This document shows positions 28,435 through 37,001 of a stretch of DNA of 64,000 bases, piece by piece. The stretch is from Pseudomonadota bacterium (GTDB lineage Bacteria; Pseudomonadota; Alphaproteobacteria; Acetobacterales; Acetobacteraceae): the NCBI GenBank assembly GCA_021845985.1, contig JAJZES010000021.1, positions 23,079 to 87,078 of the forward strand, in the 5' to 3' direction. The notes under the pieces were generated by a model. It was not told the DNA's origin. It was given only the letters and a program-made list of their open reading frames with translations, and ran no database searches. A program made the translations under genes and the position numbers. The number at the start of each line of letters is the position of its first letter. Position 1 is the first letter of the stretch.

Positions 28435-29400
28435 TCAGCTCCACAGAGGGTCGATCGCCGGCCGTCCGGCCAGCACGGCGGCGATGTTGTCGAGCGCGCG
28501 CATGCCCATCGCGGTGCGCGTCTCGACGGTGGCGCTGCCCATATGCGGCAGCAGGAACGTATTGGGCAGCGCGGCGAGCCGCCGATCGACGGCCGGCTCG
28601 TTGTGATAGACATCAAGCCCCGCGGCGAACAGCCGCCCGGAGGTGAGGGCGGCGATCAGCGCCGCCTCATCGACCAGCGAGCCGCGCGAGGCGTTGACGA
28701 ACACCGCCCCCTCCGGCAGCAGCGCGAAGGTCTCGGCGTTCATCATGTTGGCCGTGCTCGGGCCGCCGCGGGCGTGCAGCGTCACGATGTCCGACTGGCC
28801 GAGCAGACCGGGCAAATCGGCGACGAACATGGCGCCCAGCGCGTCCTCGGCGGCGACCGCGCGCGGGTTGGTGTAGAGAATGGTCATGCCAAAGCCGCGC
28901 GCCCGCTGCGCCACCGCCCGGCCGATCCGCCCCATGCCGACGATGCCGAGCCGCTTGCCGCTGACCTTCCGCCCGAGCATTTCGCCCATGCCGAAGCCGC
29001 GCCCCCAGCCGGCCCGCATCACCGCCTCATATTCGTGCGCGCGGCGGCAGGCGCCGAGGATCAGCAGCATGGTCAGGTCGGCGGTGCAGTCGGTCAGCAC
29101 GTCCGGGGTGTTGGTGACGACCAGCCGGCGGGCGCGCGCCGCCGCCACGTCGATATGCTCGAAGCCGACCGAACAGGTCGCGGCCACCTTGACGTGTTCT
29201 GGAATACGGTCAATGACATCCTTGTCGAACTTCAGATGCGAGGTGAACAAAAGCGCATCCGCCTTGGTCTCGCTGAGCCGCCGGATGGTCTCCTCGGCGT
29301 CCATGTCGCGGCCCGCCGGGAACGGACAGTCGAACTCGGCGCCGATGCGGGCGGCGACGCTGTCGGGGAATTGGCGGCTGGCGATCAGGCGCGGTTTCAT
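28435..29400 (-). CDS. D-2-hydroxyacid dehydrogenase (glyoxylate/hydroxypyruvate reductase type), copy 1
   Basis: 321 residues. Same architecture as its downstream neighbour: GIVGMGRIGRAVAQRARGFG for cofactor, NASRGSLVDEAALIA, DVYHNEPAVDRR and LLPHMGSATVETRTAMG carry the catalytic Arg, Glu and His. It begins MKPRLIASRQFPD. The pair is probably co-transcribed, with specialised substrates after duplication. Divergent from the M20 amidohydrolase gene, 75 bases away. Confidence 0.9.
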   Translation of the reverse strand: MKPRLIASRQFPDSVAARIGAEFDCPFPAGRDMDAEETIRRLSETKADALLFTSHLKFDKDVIDRIPEHVKVAATCSVGFEHIDVAAARARRLVVTNTPDVLTDCTADLTMLLILGACRRAHEYEAVMRAGWGRGFGMGEMLGRKVSGKRLGIVGMGRIGRAVAQRARGFGMTILYTNPRAVAAEDALGAMFVADLPGLLGQSDIVTLHARGGPSTANMMNAETFALLPEGAVFVNASRGSLVDEAALIAALTSGRLFAAGLDVYHNEPAVDRRLAALPNTFLLPHMGSATVETRTAMGMRALDNIAAVLAGRPAIDPLWS

Positions 29401-29475
29401 GCTGGTTCCTTCCCCCGTAAGACGGACGCATGATGGCTGCCCCGGCGCGGATGCGGAAGGGGCCGGAGGAGACGC

Positions 29476-30735
29476 ATGCGCCCGAACCTGACGCCGGATC
29501 TCGATCTCGCCACGCATCTGTCTGATGCTCTGAGGGAAGCCGGATTCGACGGCATCGGCATCACCCGCGACGCCTATGGTCCGGGCGAGGCGCGGGCGCA
29601 CGCCATGGTGCGCGCGGCGGCGGACGCGATCGGCCTGGAGACGGCATGCGATGCCGCCGGCAACCTGCTGATGACGCTGCCCGGCCTGGACCGGGCGGCG
29701 CCGGTGACGGTGATCGGCAGCCATCTCGATTCGGTGCGCCACGGCGGCAACGACGACGGCGCCGCCGGGGTGCTGGCCGGGCTTGCGGCGGTCTCGGCGA
29801 TGCGCCGGGCCGGGTTCGTTCCGGCGCGCGACATCGTCGTGCTGGCGGCGCGGGCCGAGGAGTCCGGTTCGTGGTTCCCGACCGGGTTTCCCGGCAGCCG
29901 CGCCGCGCTCGGCACGTTGCCGCCGGCGGCGCTGGCGGCGCGGCGGCTCGACACCGGGCGGACGCTGGCCGAGCACATGGCGCAGGAGGGGTTCGACCCG
30001 GAGGCGGTGCGCGCCGGCGTCTGCCTGCTGCCGCCGTCGCGCGTGGCTGCCTATCTCGAACTGCATATCGAGCAGGGACCGCTGCTCGACGCGGCGGCGC
30101 TGCCGGTCGGCATCGTCACCGCCATTCCCGGCGCGCGACGGCTGCGGGCGGCGCGGGTGGTGGGGGAATACAATCATTCCGGCGCCACGCCGCGCGCCTA
30201 TCGCCGCGACGCCGCCATCGCGCTCGCCGAACTGGCCTACCGGCTCGATGAGGCGTGGGGTGAGCTGGAGGCGGCGGGGCATGCGCTGGTGGTGACGTTC
30301 TGCGTGCTGGCGACGGCGCCCGAGGCGGGGTTTACCAAAATCCCCGGCGCGGCAGCGTTCCAGCTCGACGTGCGCAGCCTGGCGCCGGACAGCATCGACG
30401 CGGCCTATGCCGCGCTGCACCGGCTGGCGGCGGAGATCGAACGGCGGCGCGGCGTGCGGTTCGACTTCGGCGAGCAACTGGTCTCGCTGCCGACGCCGAT
30501 GTCGGGCGAGATTCAGGCGGCGCTGGCGCGGGCGGCGGGAGAGCTTGCCATCCCCTGCCGCTGCATGCCGAGCGGCGGCGGCCATGATGCGGTGGCCTTC
30601 GCCCAGGCCGGGGTGCCGGCGGGGATGCTGTTCGTGCGCAACCAGAACGGCAGCCACAGCCCGGCCGAGGCGATGCGGGCGGAGGATTTCGCCGCCGCCG
30701 CGGCGGTGGTGCTGCGCTGGGCGGAGCAGGCATGA
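29476..30735 (+). CDS. M20-family Zn amidohydrolase (allantoate/N-carbamoyl amino acid amidohydrolase type)
   Basis: 419 residues. Metal ligands of the M20 hydantoinase/carbamoylase group: GSHLDSVRHGGNDDGAAGV (His and Asp), RAEESGSWFP (paired Glu), ELHIEQGP (His) and GSHSPAEAM near the C-terminus. The central dimerisation lid is present. It would hydrolyse an N-carbamoyl or ureido compound to amino acid, CO2 and ammonia; the exact substrate is undetermined. Its stop overlaps the arfB start by four bases (ATGA). Confidence 0.9.
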   Translation: MRPNLTPDLDLATHLSDALREAGFDGIGITRDAYGPGEARAHAMVRAAADAIGLETACDAAGNLLMTLPGLDRAAPVTVIGSHLDSVRHGGNDDGAAGVLAGLAAVSAMRRAGFVPARDIVVLAARAEESGSWFPTGFPGSRAALGTLPPAALAARRLDTGRTLAEHMAQEGFDPEAVRAGVCLLPPSRVAAYLELHIEQGPLLDAAALPVGIVTAIPGARRLRAARVVGEYNHSGATPRAYRRDAAIALAELAYRLDEAWGELEAAGHALVVTFCVLATAPEAGFTKIPGAAAFQLDVRSLAPDSIDAAYAALHRLAAEIERRRGVRFDFGEQLVSLPTPMSGEIQAALARAAGELAIPCRCMPSGGGHDAVAFAQAGVPAGMLFVRNQNGSHSPAEAMRAEDFAAAAAVVLRWAEQA

Positions 30736-31154
30736 TCCAGGTGACGGCGACCATCGCGCTGGATGACGCCGAGCTGACGGAGACGTTTCTGCGTGCCTCC
30801 GGCCCCGGCGGCCAGAACGTGCAGAAGGTCGAGACGGCGGTGCAGTTGCGCTTCGACGTGCGCCGCTCGCCGAACCTGCCGGACGGGGTGCGGGCGCGGC
30901 TGTCGCGGCTGGCCGGGCGGCGGCTGACGCTGGACGGGGTGCTGGTGATCACCGCGCAGCGCCACCGCACCCGCGAGCGCAACCGCGCCGACGCGCTCGA
31001 CCGGCTGCTGACGCTGATCCGCGAGGCGGCGGCGCCGCCACCGCCGAAGCGGCGGAAGACCCGGCCGACGCTCGGCTCCAAGGTGCGGCGGCTGGACGGC
31101 AAGACGCGGCGCGGCGGCGTCAAGCGCATGCGCGGCACGCCGGACGCCGAATAG
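30732..31154 (+). CDS. arfB: alternative ribosome-rescue factor (peptidyl-tRNA hydrolase) ArfB
   Basis: 140 residues. The catalytic GGQ is in ASGPGGQNVQKVETAVQLR, and the C-terminal tail is strongly basic (PPKRRKTRPTLGSKVRR, GKTRRGGVKRMRG), as needed to enter the mRNA channel of stalled ribosomes. ArfB hydrolyses peptidyl-tRNA on non-stop ribosomes. Translationally coupled to the upstream amidohydrolase, a positional rather than functional link. Confidence 0.94.
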   Translation: MIQVTATIALDDAELTETFLRASGPGGQNVQKVETAVQLRFDVRRSPNLPDGVRARLSRLAGRRLTLDGVLVITAQRHRTRERNRADALDRLLTLIREAAAPPPPKRRKTRPTLGSKVRRLDGKTRRGGVKRMRGTPDAE

Positions 31155-31221
31155 CCGCACCGCTTAAAGCCGGCTTCACCCCTGACCGCCATGCTGCACC
31201 CGTCTGCAAGGGTGACGGGAC

Positions 31222-33201
31222 ATGAAGGGGTTCGTGCGTTTTGGCATCATCCGCCGGGTTCATGCCCTGGTGCTGCTGGCGGTGATGGCGCTGCTGCTGC
31301 TCGCCGGCGCCGGCATCGCTTTGGTGCGCAGCGACATGGTGGCGGAAAACCAGGCCAGGCTGCGCAACCTCGGTGAGGTGGCGCTGTCCATCGCCGGCGC
31401 CTTCCACCACCGCGCCGAGACCGGCGAGATGACCGACGCGGCGGCGCGGCAGGCGGCGCTGGCGGTCATCGGCGCGCTGCGCTACGGCGCCGGGGATTAC
31501 GTCTGGGTCAATGATTTCGATGTCACCATGCTGGCGCATCCGATAGCGACGCTGGTCGGCAGCTCGGCGCGCGACATCCGCGACCCCAACGGCATCGCGT
31601 TGTTCGCCCGCGCCACCGAGATCGCCCGCGCCGACGGGGCCGGCTTCCTCGACTATGCGTGGCCGCGTGCCAGCGGCGGCGCGGCGATCCCCAAGACCTC
31701 CTATGCCGCGGCGTTCGCGCCGTGGAGCTGGGTCATCGGCACCGGGGTCTATGTGGACGACATCGACCGCACCTTCTGGCATCTGATGGCGCAGGTCGCC
31801 GTCATCGTCAGCCTGCTGCTCGCCGCGGTGCTCGGCATCGGCTGGACCATCGCGCGCAGCCTGCGCCCGGTCGGCCTCATCACCGCCGCGATGCTGCGGC
31901 TGGCCAGGGGCGAGCACGACGTCGTCGTGCCGGCGCTCGATCAGACATCCGAGATCGGCGACATGGCGCGCTCGCTGGCGACGCTGCGCGACAGCGTGGT
32001 GCGGCGCGCCACGCTGGAGGCCGAGCAGTCGGCGGAAGCTGCGGCCAAGGAGCGGCGGCGGCTGGCGCTGGAGCATCTGACCGCCGATTTCAACGCCGTG
32101 GTGGTCGGCAGCCTCGACGAGGTGTCCACCGCCGCCAAGGGGTTGCAGACGACCGCGCAGACGATGAGCAGCGCCGCCGGCGACACCGCGCGCCGCGCCG
32201 CCGCGGTCGCCTCCGCCTCGGCCCAGGCATCCGGCAACGTCACCATGGTCGCCTCGGCGGCCGAGCAGTTGCTTGCCACCGTGCAGGAGATCACGCGCCA
32301 GGTCGGCCGCGCCAGCGAGACGACGCAGGAGGCGGTGCGCGAGGCCGGCCGCGCCGGCGGCACCGTCACCGGACTGGCCGAAGCGGCCGAGGGCATCGGC
32401 GCCATCGTCAACCTGATCAACGGCATCGCCAGCCAGACCAATCTGCTGGCGCTCAACGCCACCATCGAGGCGGCGCGCGCCGGCGACGCCGGCAAGGGGT
32501 TTGCGGTGGTCGCCAACGAGGTCAAGCAGCTCGCCAGCCAGACCGCACGCGCCACCGCCGACATCGCCGAGCGGATCGGCGCGGTGCAGGCCAGCGCGCG
32601 CGAGGCAGCAACGATCATGGGGCGGGTCTGCGCCAGCATCGGCAAGGTCGAGCAGACCTCGGCGGTGATCGCCGACACGGTACGCGAGCAGGCCGAGGCG
32701 ACGCGCTCGATCGCCGGCAGCGCCGCCGAGGTATCGGCCGGGACGCAGGACGTGGCCACCAACATCACCGGCGTCAACGCCGCCACCGAGGCGACCGGCA
32801 CCGCCGCGGGGCATGTGGTGCAGGCCGCCGAGGGGCTGACCGGGCAGGCGGCGCGGCTGCGCGGCGAGGTCGAGCATTTCCTGCACGCCATCGCGCATGC
32901 CGGCGAGCGCCGCAGCTTCGAGCGGATCGCGTGCGATCTCGGCGCCACCCTGCTGATCGACGGCGCCTCGCTGGCGTGCCGCATCCACGACTTGTCGCAT
33001 GGCGGCGCCGCGCTCGACCGGCAGCCCGAGCTGACCGTCGGGCGGCGCATCCGGCTGCGCATCGGCACATCCGGCGCGGTCGATGGCTGGATCATCGGCC
33101 AGGAGGCCGACCGCACCCGCATTCAGTTCAGCCTCGATGCGGCCGCCGGGAGCATTATCGAGGCGGTGCTGTGCGATCTGACGCCGCGGGCAGCGGCATG
33201 A
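31222..33201 (+). CDS. methyl-accepting chemotaxis protein with C-terminal PilZ domain
   Basis: 659 residues. Transmembrane helices at about 12-34 and 188-210 bracket a periplasmic single-Cache domain ([17 protein letters not shown]). A HAMP-like linker follows, then the cytoplasmic signalling hairpin with [20 protein letters not shown] and the [19 protein letters not shown] tip near residues 395-440. The last 90 residues form a PilZ domain: the c-di-GMP RxxxR motif appears as RRSFER and the D/NxSxxG motif as HDLSHGGA. So this receptor probably integrates an external ligand with cyclic-di-GMP. No che genes or flagellar genes are adjacent. Confidence 0.92.
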   Translation: MKGFVRFGIIRRVHALVLLAVMALLLLAGAGIALVRSDMVAENQARLRNLGEVALSIAGAFHHRAETGEMTDAAARQAALAVIGALRYGAGDYVWVNDFDVTMLAHPIATLVGSSARDIRDPNGIALFARATEIARADGAGFLDYAWPRASGGAAIPKTSYAAAFAPWSWVIGTGVYVDDIDRTFWHLMAQVAVIVSLLLAAVLGIGWTIARSLRPVGLITAAMLRLARGEHDVVVPALDQTSEIGDMARSLATLRDSVVRRATLEAEQSAEAAAKERRRLALEHLTADFNAVVVGSLDEVSTAAKGLQTTAQTMSSAAGDTARRAAAVASASAQASGNVTMVASAAEQLLATVQEITRQVGRASETTQEAVREAGRAGGTVTGLAEAAEGIGAIVNLINGIASQTNLLALNATIEAARAGDAGKGFAVVANEVKQLASQTARATADIAERIGAVQASAREAATIMGRVCASIGKVEQTSAVIADTVREQAEATRSIAGSAAEVSAGTQDVATNITGVNAATEATGTAAGHVVQAAEGLTGQAARLRGEVEHFLHAIAHAGERRSFERIACDLGATLLIDGASLACRIHDLSHGGAALDRQPELTVGRRIRLRIGTSGAVDGWIIGQEADRTRIQFSLDAAAGSIIEAVLCDLTPRAAA

Positions 33202-33225
33202 CGATACGATGACGCATTAAATAAA

Positions 33226-33245
33226 CCCGGCGCGCAATTGCCGGG
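33226..33245 (+). terminator. possible terminator after the chemoreceptor
   Basis: A 6-bp GC stem (33226-33231 with 33240-33245, 8-base loop) lies 24 bases after the receptor stop. No T-run follows; weak candidate. Confidence 0.3.
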
Positions 33246-33272
33246 CCGGCGCCGGGCTGGTCTAATCGGCTT

Positions 33273-33881
33273 ATGGAAAGGCTGCTCCCCGGCGGACGCG
33301 CGGAACCGAGCCTGCCGGACCCGGCCGGGTCGGCGGCGCTGCGCGGCGTCGCCTATACCCTGCTGATGCTGATTCTGCTGGCCGGCGCCTGGATCCGCTT
33401 CAATCCGCAGATCGCCGCGCTGGCGCCGATGCTGGCCGGGCCGGCGGCCGATGTGGCGGCGCAGATGGCGGCGCCGGGGCGGCTGCGCGGGCTGGCCGAA
33501 GTCGCGCTGGTGCCGCTCGCCGACACCGGCGAGGCGGTGGCGGCGATGCGGCTGCCGGCGGCGGAGGCGGCCGCGCTGACCCAGGCGGTGCGGCGCGGGC
33601 GGCTGCGGCTGGTGCGGCTGCCGCTGTTCGACTCGGGCGCCGACGCGGCCGACGCCGTCGCCCGCGTTATCGAGGTCAGCGCCGGCGGCTATACCACCAC
33701 GGTTCAGCTTACCCGCCTGCCGGTGGCGGTGACGCTGCCGATCGGTGCAGTCGGCACTGCGGCGATCCGCAATCTTGGTGGCGATACGGTCGGCGTCGGC
33801 GCGGTGACGCTGGCCGGGCTGGTGCGGCTGCCCGACCTGCCGGCGGCGGCGGGGCTGGAGATCGGGGTGGTCGCGCAATGA
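33273..33881 (+). CDS. membrane protein of unknown function, first gene of the AAA+ cassette
   Basis: 202 residues. One hydrophobic helix near the N-terminus (GVAYTLLMLILLAGAWIRF, about residues 26-44) followed by a larger, soluble-looking region rich in Ala, Val and Gly (EVALVPLADTGEAVAAMRLPAAEA, LRLVRLPLFDSGADAADAV, beta-rich C-terminus). The topology suggests a bitopic protein with an extracytoplasmic or cytoplasmic domain. No family recognised. Its stop overlaps the AAA+ gene start (ATGA), so it is almost certainly a partner of that ATPase. Confidence 0.75.
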   Translation: MERLLPGGRAEPSLPDPAGSAALRGVAYTLLMLILLAGAWIRFNPQIAALAPMLAGPAADVAAQMAAPGRLRGLAEVALVPLADTGEAVAAMRLPAAEAAALTQAVRRGRLRLVRLPLFDSGADAADAVARVIEVSAGGYTTTVQLTRLPVAVTLPIGAVGTAAIRNLGGDTVGVGAVTLAGLVRLPDLPAAAGLEIGVVAQ

Positions 33882-35176
33882 AGTCGATGCTGTCCGCGGC
33901 GACCCGGCTGATGCCGCTGATGATGCTGGCGTTCCTGACGCTGGCGACGGTGCAGATCATCCTGTCGCTGCATCTGTCGCCGGCGCACATGCTTTCTGTC
34001 ATGCTGAGCTGGCTGACGCAGCTTGGCGGCGTCTATGCGGTGCTCGGCGGGCTGTGCTGGGCGCTGGCGCTGGCCGGCCTCGGCTATGAATGGCGCGCCG
34101 CCACGGCCGATCGCGCCTGGCAGGCCGGCGGGCGGCGGCGGCGCAAGCCACGGGGATGGATGATGGACGTGCTCGCCCGCCTGACCAACCGCGCCGCCCT
34201 GGAGGAGATGATCGGCCGCCAGGACCGGGTGACGGTGATCGACGCCGCGGCGCTCGCCGATCTGCTGCGCGGGCGGGTGATCGGGCAGGATCAGGTGTGC
34301 GAGGACATCGCCCAGCAATTGCGCCGCCGCCTCGCGCTGCAGGTGCGCGGCAAGCCGGTCGGCGTGTTCCTGCTGGCCGGGCCGCCGGGCACCGGCAAGA
34401 CCTATCTCAGCAAATGTCTCGCCGGCGTGCTGGAACGCAAGCTGCTGCATTTCGACATGACGCAGATGAGTTCGCCGCACGCCGCGACGCTGCTGTTCGG
34501 CTCGCCCAAGGGCTATGTCGGCTCCGATTCGTTCGGCAAGCTCACCGGCGGGCTTAGGGAAGCGCCGGATGCGGTGGTGCTGCTCGACGAGATCGAGAAG
34601 GCGCATCCCGACGTGTTCAAGAAGTTCCTCACCGCGTGGAACGACGGCCACGTCACCGAAGCCTCGACCGGAGCGCAGATTTCGACGACGCGGGCGATCT
34701 TCATGCTGACCTCCAACATCGCCACCGAGGCGCTGGGCGAGATCGCCGACCGCTACGCCGAGGACCCCGAGCGCATGCGCAGCGCCTCGGTCGATGCGCT
34801 GCGGCTGGCCGGGTTTGCCCCCGAGGTGCTGAACCGGCTCGACCGCATCTTTGTCTTCCGCGCCCTCACCGGCCTCGACATCGCCCGCGTCGCGGCGCTG
34901 GAGATCGAGACGATGATCGGCAGCTATGGGCTGGAGATCGCCACCGGCGGCATCGACCCGGCGCTGCTGCTGGAGGTGATGCAGAAGCAGGACCGGCTGG
35001 GCGATGCGGCGAGCGCGCGCGATCTGGTGCGCTCGATCGAGGAGATCATCAGCGACGGGCTGATCGAGGCGCGCCAGCGCGGCGCGCGCTGCGTGCGGCT
35101 GGACAAGGGCGAGACCGGGGTGATCGTGCGCATCGCCGATCTGCGGGCGCCCACCGCCGCCGACCGGCCGCGCTGA
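33878..35176 (+). CDS. membrane-anchored ClpB/ClpA-like AAA+ ATPase
   Basis: 432 residues. Two predicted transmembrane helices (about 12-30 and 50-68) precede a single AAA+ module of the Clp/Hsp100 D2 type: RGRVIGQDQVCEDIAQQL, Walker A AGPPGTGKTYLSK (residues 167-179), Walker B VVLLDEIEKAHPDVFKKF (233-250), sensor-1 TSNIATEAL, and an Arg-finger region LNRLDRIFVF, with a C-terminal D2-small-domain-like tail. Hsp100 proteins normally have an N-domain and two ATPase modules; this one has neither the N-domain nor a first module, and no ClpP-binding loop was recognised. Overlaps the upstream membrane gene by four bases and is followed at six bases by the third cassette gene. Confidence 0.88.
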   Translation: MKSMLSAATRLMPLMMLAFLTLATVQIILSLHLSPAHMLSVMLSWLTQLGGVYAVLGGLCWALALAGLGYEWRAATADRAWQAGGRRRRKPRGWMMDVLARLTNRAALEEMIGRQDRVTVIDAAALADLLRGRVIGQDQVCEDIAQQLRRRLALQVRGKPVGVFLLAGPPGTGKTYLSKCLAGVLERKLLHFDMTQMSSPHAATLLFGSPKGYVGSDSFGKLTGGLREAPDAVVLLDEIEKAHPDVFKKFLTAWNDGHVTEASTGAQISTTRAIFMLTSNIATEALGEIADRYAEDPERMRSASVDALRLAGFAPEVLNRLDRIFVFRALTGLDIARVAALEIETMIGSYGLEIATGGIDPALLLEVMQKQDRLGDAASARDLVRSIEEIISDGLIEARQRGARCVRLDKGETGVIVRIADLRAPTAADRPR

Positions 35177-35182
35177 GCGGGC

Positions 35183-36055
35183 GTGTCAGCGGCCGGACGA
35201 TTGTGGCGGCGGGCGCCGGCGTGGCGGCTGACGCTGGCGGCGGCGGTGGCGCTGAGCGGGCTGACGGTGATGTTTCCGCCGGCGCTGCCGCGCTGGCTGC
35301 CCTGGCACCCGCCCGGCGCCGCGGCGCCGCCGGCCGCGGTGCCGGCGGCGGCGGGCGTGTCGGGTCTGGCGACGGCGCATTTCGTGCCGCTGCCGGCGGC
35401 GCCGCCGCAGGATTATGGAGTGGTGGCGTTCGCCCCGCCCGGCCCCGGTGCCACCGGCATCATCCCGTTCGCCGGCCGCAAGCTGCCGCTGCCGGCCGGG
35501 GAGTGGCAGGAACTGGTGCTGGCGCAGAGCGGCGGCGTGGCGGCCGAGCAGGCGACGGTGCGCGCCCGTATCGAGGACGGGCATCTGGCCGGCCTGCTGC
35601 TCGCCGCCGCCCCCGGCCCGGTGGGCGGCGATGCGACGCCGGGGGCCGGGCAGGCGGCCTGCTTCGTCGCCGACGTGATCGCCCGCCAGGTCATCCCGAC
35701 CAGCACGGCGCAGGACCCGCTGGCGCGCGAGTGCTGGACGCTGACCGGGTTCGACCCGGCGGGCGTGGCGGGCGGCCCGCAGCCCGACGACGTGATGCGC
35801 GGCGCGCTGGACCGGCTGGCACGGATGGCGGTGCCGGTGCCGGGGCATATGCTGGCGTTGCGCTATGTCCGCACCGATGCGACCGGCTGGTTGACCGTGC
35901 TGCTGCTGCTGCCCGACCGGCGCGCCGGGCAGCCGGAGACGGTGGCGCGGCTGGACGCCTGGATGCGGCGCTACGCCGTCCTGCTGCACAAGGGATATGA
36001 AGGCACCATCACCGCCGCCGAGCTGACCCCGGCGGCGCTGCGCTATCCTGAATAG
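35183..36055 (+). CDS. exported/membrane protein of unknown function, third gene of the AAA+ cassette
   Basis: 290 residues from a GTG start. A basic N-terminus and a hydrophobic stretch (WRLTLAAAVALSGLTVMF, about residues 14-31) suggest a signal anchor, followed by a Pro/Ala-rich linker and a folded domain with VVAFAPPGPGATGIIPFAGRKL and a second half VMRGALDRLARMAVPVPGHMLAL. No domain recognised. Close spacing to the AAA+ gene argues that it belongs to the same functional unit; it could be a substrate or a scaffold of the ATPase. Confidence 0.72.
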   Translation: MSAAGRLWRRAPAWRLTLAAAVALSGLTVMFPPALPRWLPWHPPGAAAPPAAVPAAAGVSGLATAHFVPLPAAPPQDYGVVAFAPPGPGATGIIPFAGRKLPLPAGEWQELVLAQSGGVAAEQATVRARIEDGHLAGLLLAAAPGPVGGDATPGAGQAACFVADVIARQVIPTSTAQDPLARECWTLTGFDPAGVAGGPQPDDVMRGALDRLARMAVPVPGHMLALRYVRTDATGWLTVLLLLPDRRAGQPETVARLDAWMRRYAVLLHKGYEGTITAAELTPAALRYPE

Positions 36056-36071
36056 CGGCCGGCGGTGCGGC

Positions 36072-36145
36072 TGGAGGTCCGGGCCGGAATCGAACCGGCA
36101 TAGACGGATTTGCAATCCGCTGCATCACCACTCTGCCACCGGACC
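36072..36145 (-). tRNA. tRNA-Cys (anticodon GCA)
   Basis: A complete 74-nt tRNA with encoded CCA on the minus strand. Acceptor stem GGTCCGG/CCGGACC, the U73 discriminator typical of tRNA-Cys, anticodon loop TTGCAAA giving GCA, and T-arm GGTTCGATTCC. It is the only tRNA in its neighbourhood. Confidence 0.95.
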
Positions 36146-36270
36146 GGAGGCCGCAGCGGGCGGTATATCGGGTCGTCGGGCGGGTGCGGTCAAGGCCGGG
36201 TTGGCGCCGAAGCTGCCATGTCCGTATAACCAGTGCCGAGCTTCCCCGCCCATTGGCCACGCGAGAGATC

Positions 36271-36936
36271 ATGGACCGACCCAGCCACGATTATGCCGAC
36301 GCCCGAAACATGATGGTCGATAGCCAGGTGCGGCCGAACAAGGTGTACGACAGCCGCCTGATCGCCGCCATGCGGCGGCTGCCGCGCGAACGCTTCGTGC
36401 CGCCGCAGGCCGCCGCGCGCGCCTATGCCGACGAGGACGTGCCGCTCGGCAATGGCCGGGTGCTGACCGAGCCGATGGTGATCGCCCGGCTGATCGAACT
36501 GGCCGCGCTGCGCCACGGCGAGCGGGTGCTCGTGGTCGGCAGCGGCACCGGCTATGCCGCCGCCGTGCTGGCCGCCTGCGGCGCCGTGGTGACGGCGCTG
36601 GAGGAGGATGAGTCGTTGATCGCGATGGCGCGCACGACGCTGGCCGGCATCGCCGGCATCGCCCAGGTCAGCGGACCGCTGGCCGAGGGCTGGCCGGCCG
36701 CGGCGCCCTATGACCTGGTGCTGATCGACGGCGCCGCCGACGTGGTGCCGGCGGCGATCATCGGCCAAATCCGCACGCCGGGCGGCCGATTGATCGGCAT
36801 TCTGGCCGGCGCCGGCCGGCTCGGCCGTGCCGTGGTCGGCGAGCCGGTGGCCGGCGGGCTGAGCTTTCAGCCGGCGTTCGACTGCGCCACCCCGCTGCTG
36901 CCGGCGCTGCGCCGGCCGCCGGCTTTCGTCTTCTGA
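36271..36936 (+). CDS. pcm: protein-L-isoaspartate O-methyltransferase family protein
   Basis: 221 residues of the PCMT family. The alphaproteobacterial N-terminal signature MMVDSQVRPNKVYDSRL is present, with the SAM-binding motif I VLVVGSGTGYAAAVLA and LPRERFVP. It repairs isoaspartyl residues or a related substrate. The canonical Rhodospirillales order continues with tolC and popZ immediately downstream. GCGAGAGATC precedes the ATG. Confidence 0.9.
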   Translation: MDRPSHDYADARNMMVDSQVRPNKVYDSRLIAAMRRLPRERFVPPQAAARAYADEDVPLGNGRVLTEPMVIARLIELAALRHGERVLVVGSGTGYAAAVLAACGAVVTALEEDESLIAMARTTLAGIAGIAQVSGPLAEGWPAAAPYDLVLIDGAADVVPAAIIGQIRTPGGRLIGILAGAGRLGRAVVGEPVAGGLSFQPAFDCATPLLPALRRPPAFVF

Positions 36937-37001
36937 GGCTCGCACCGGCGGGCGGAGTGTGGCACATGGGGGTTTGCATCACGGTGCGAGGATGGCGGGG
37001 A

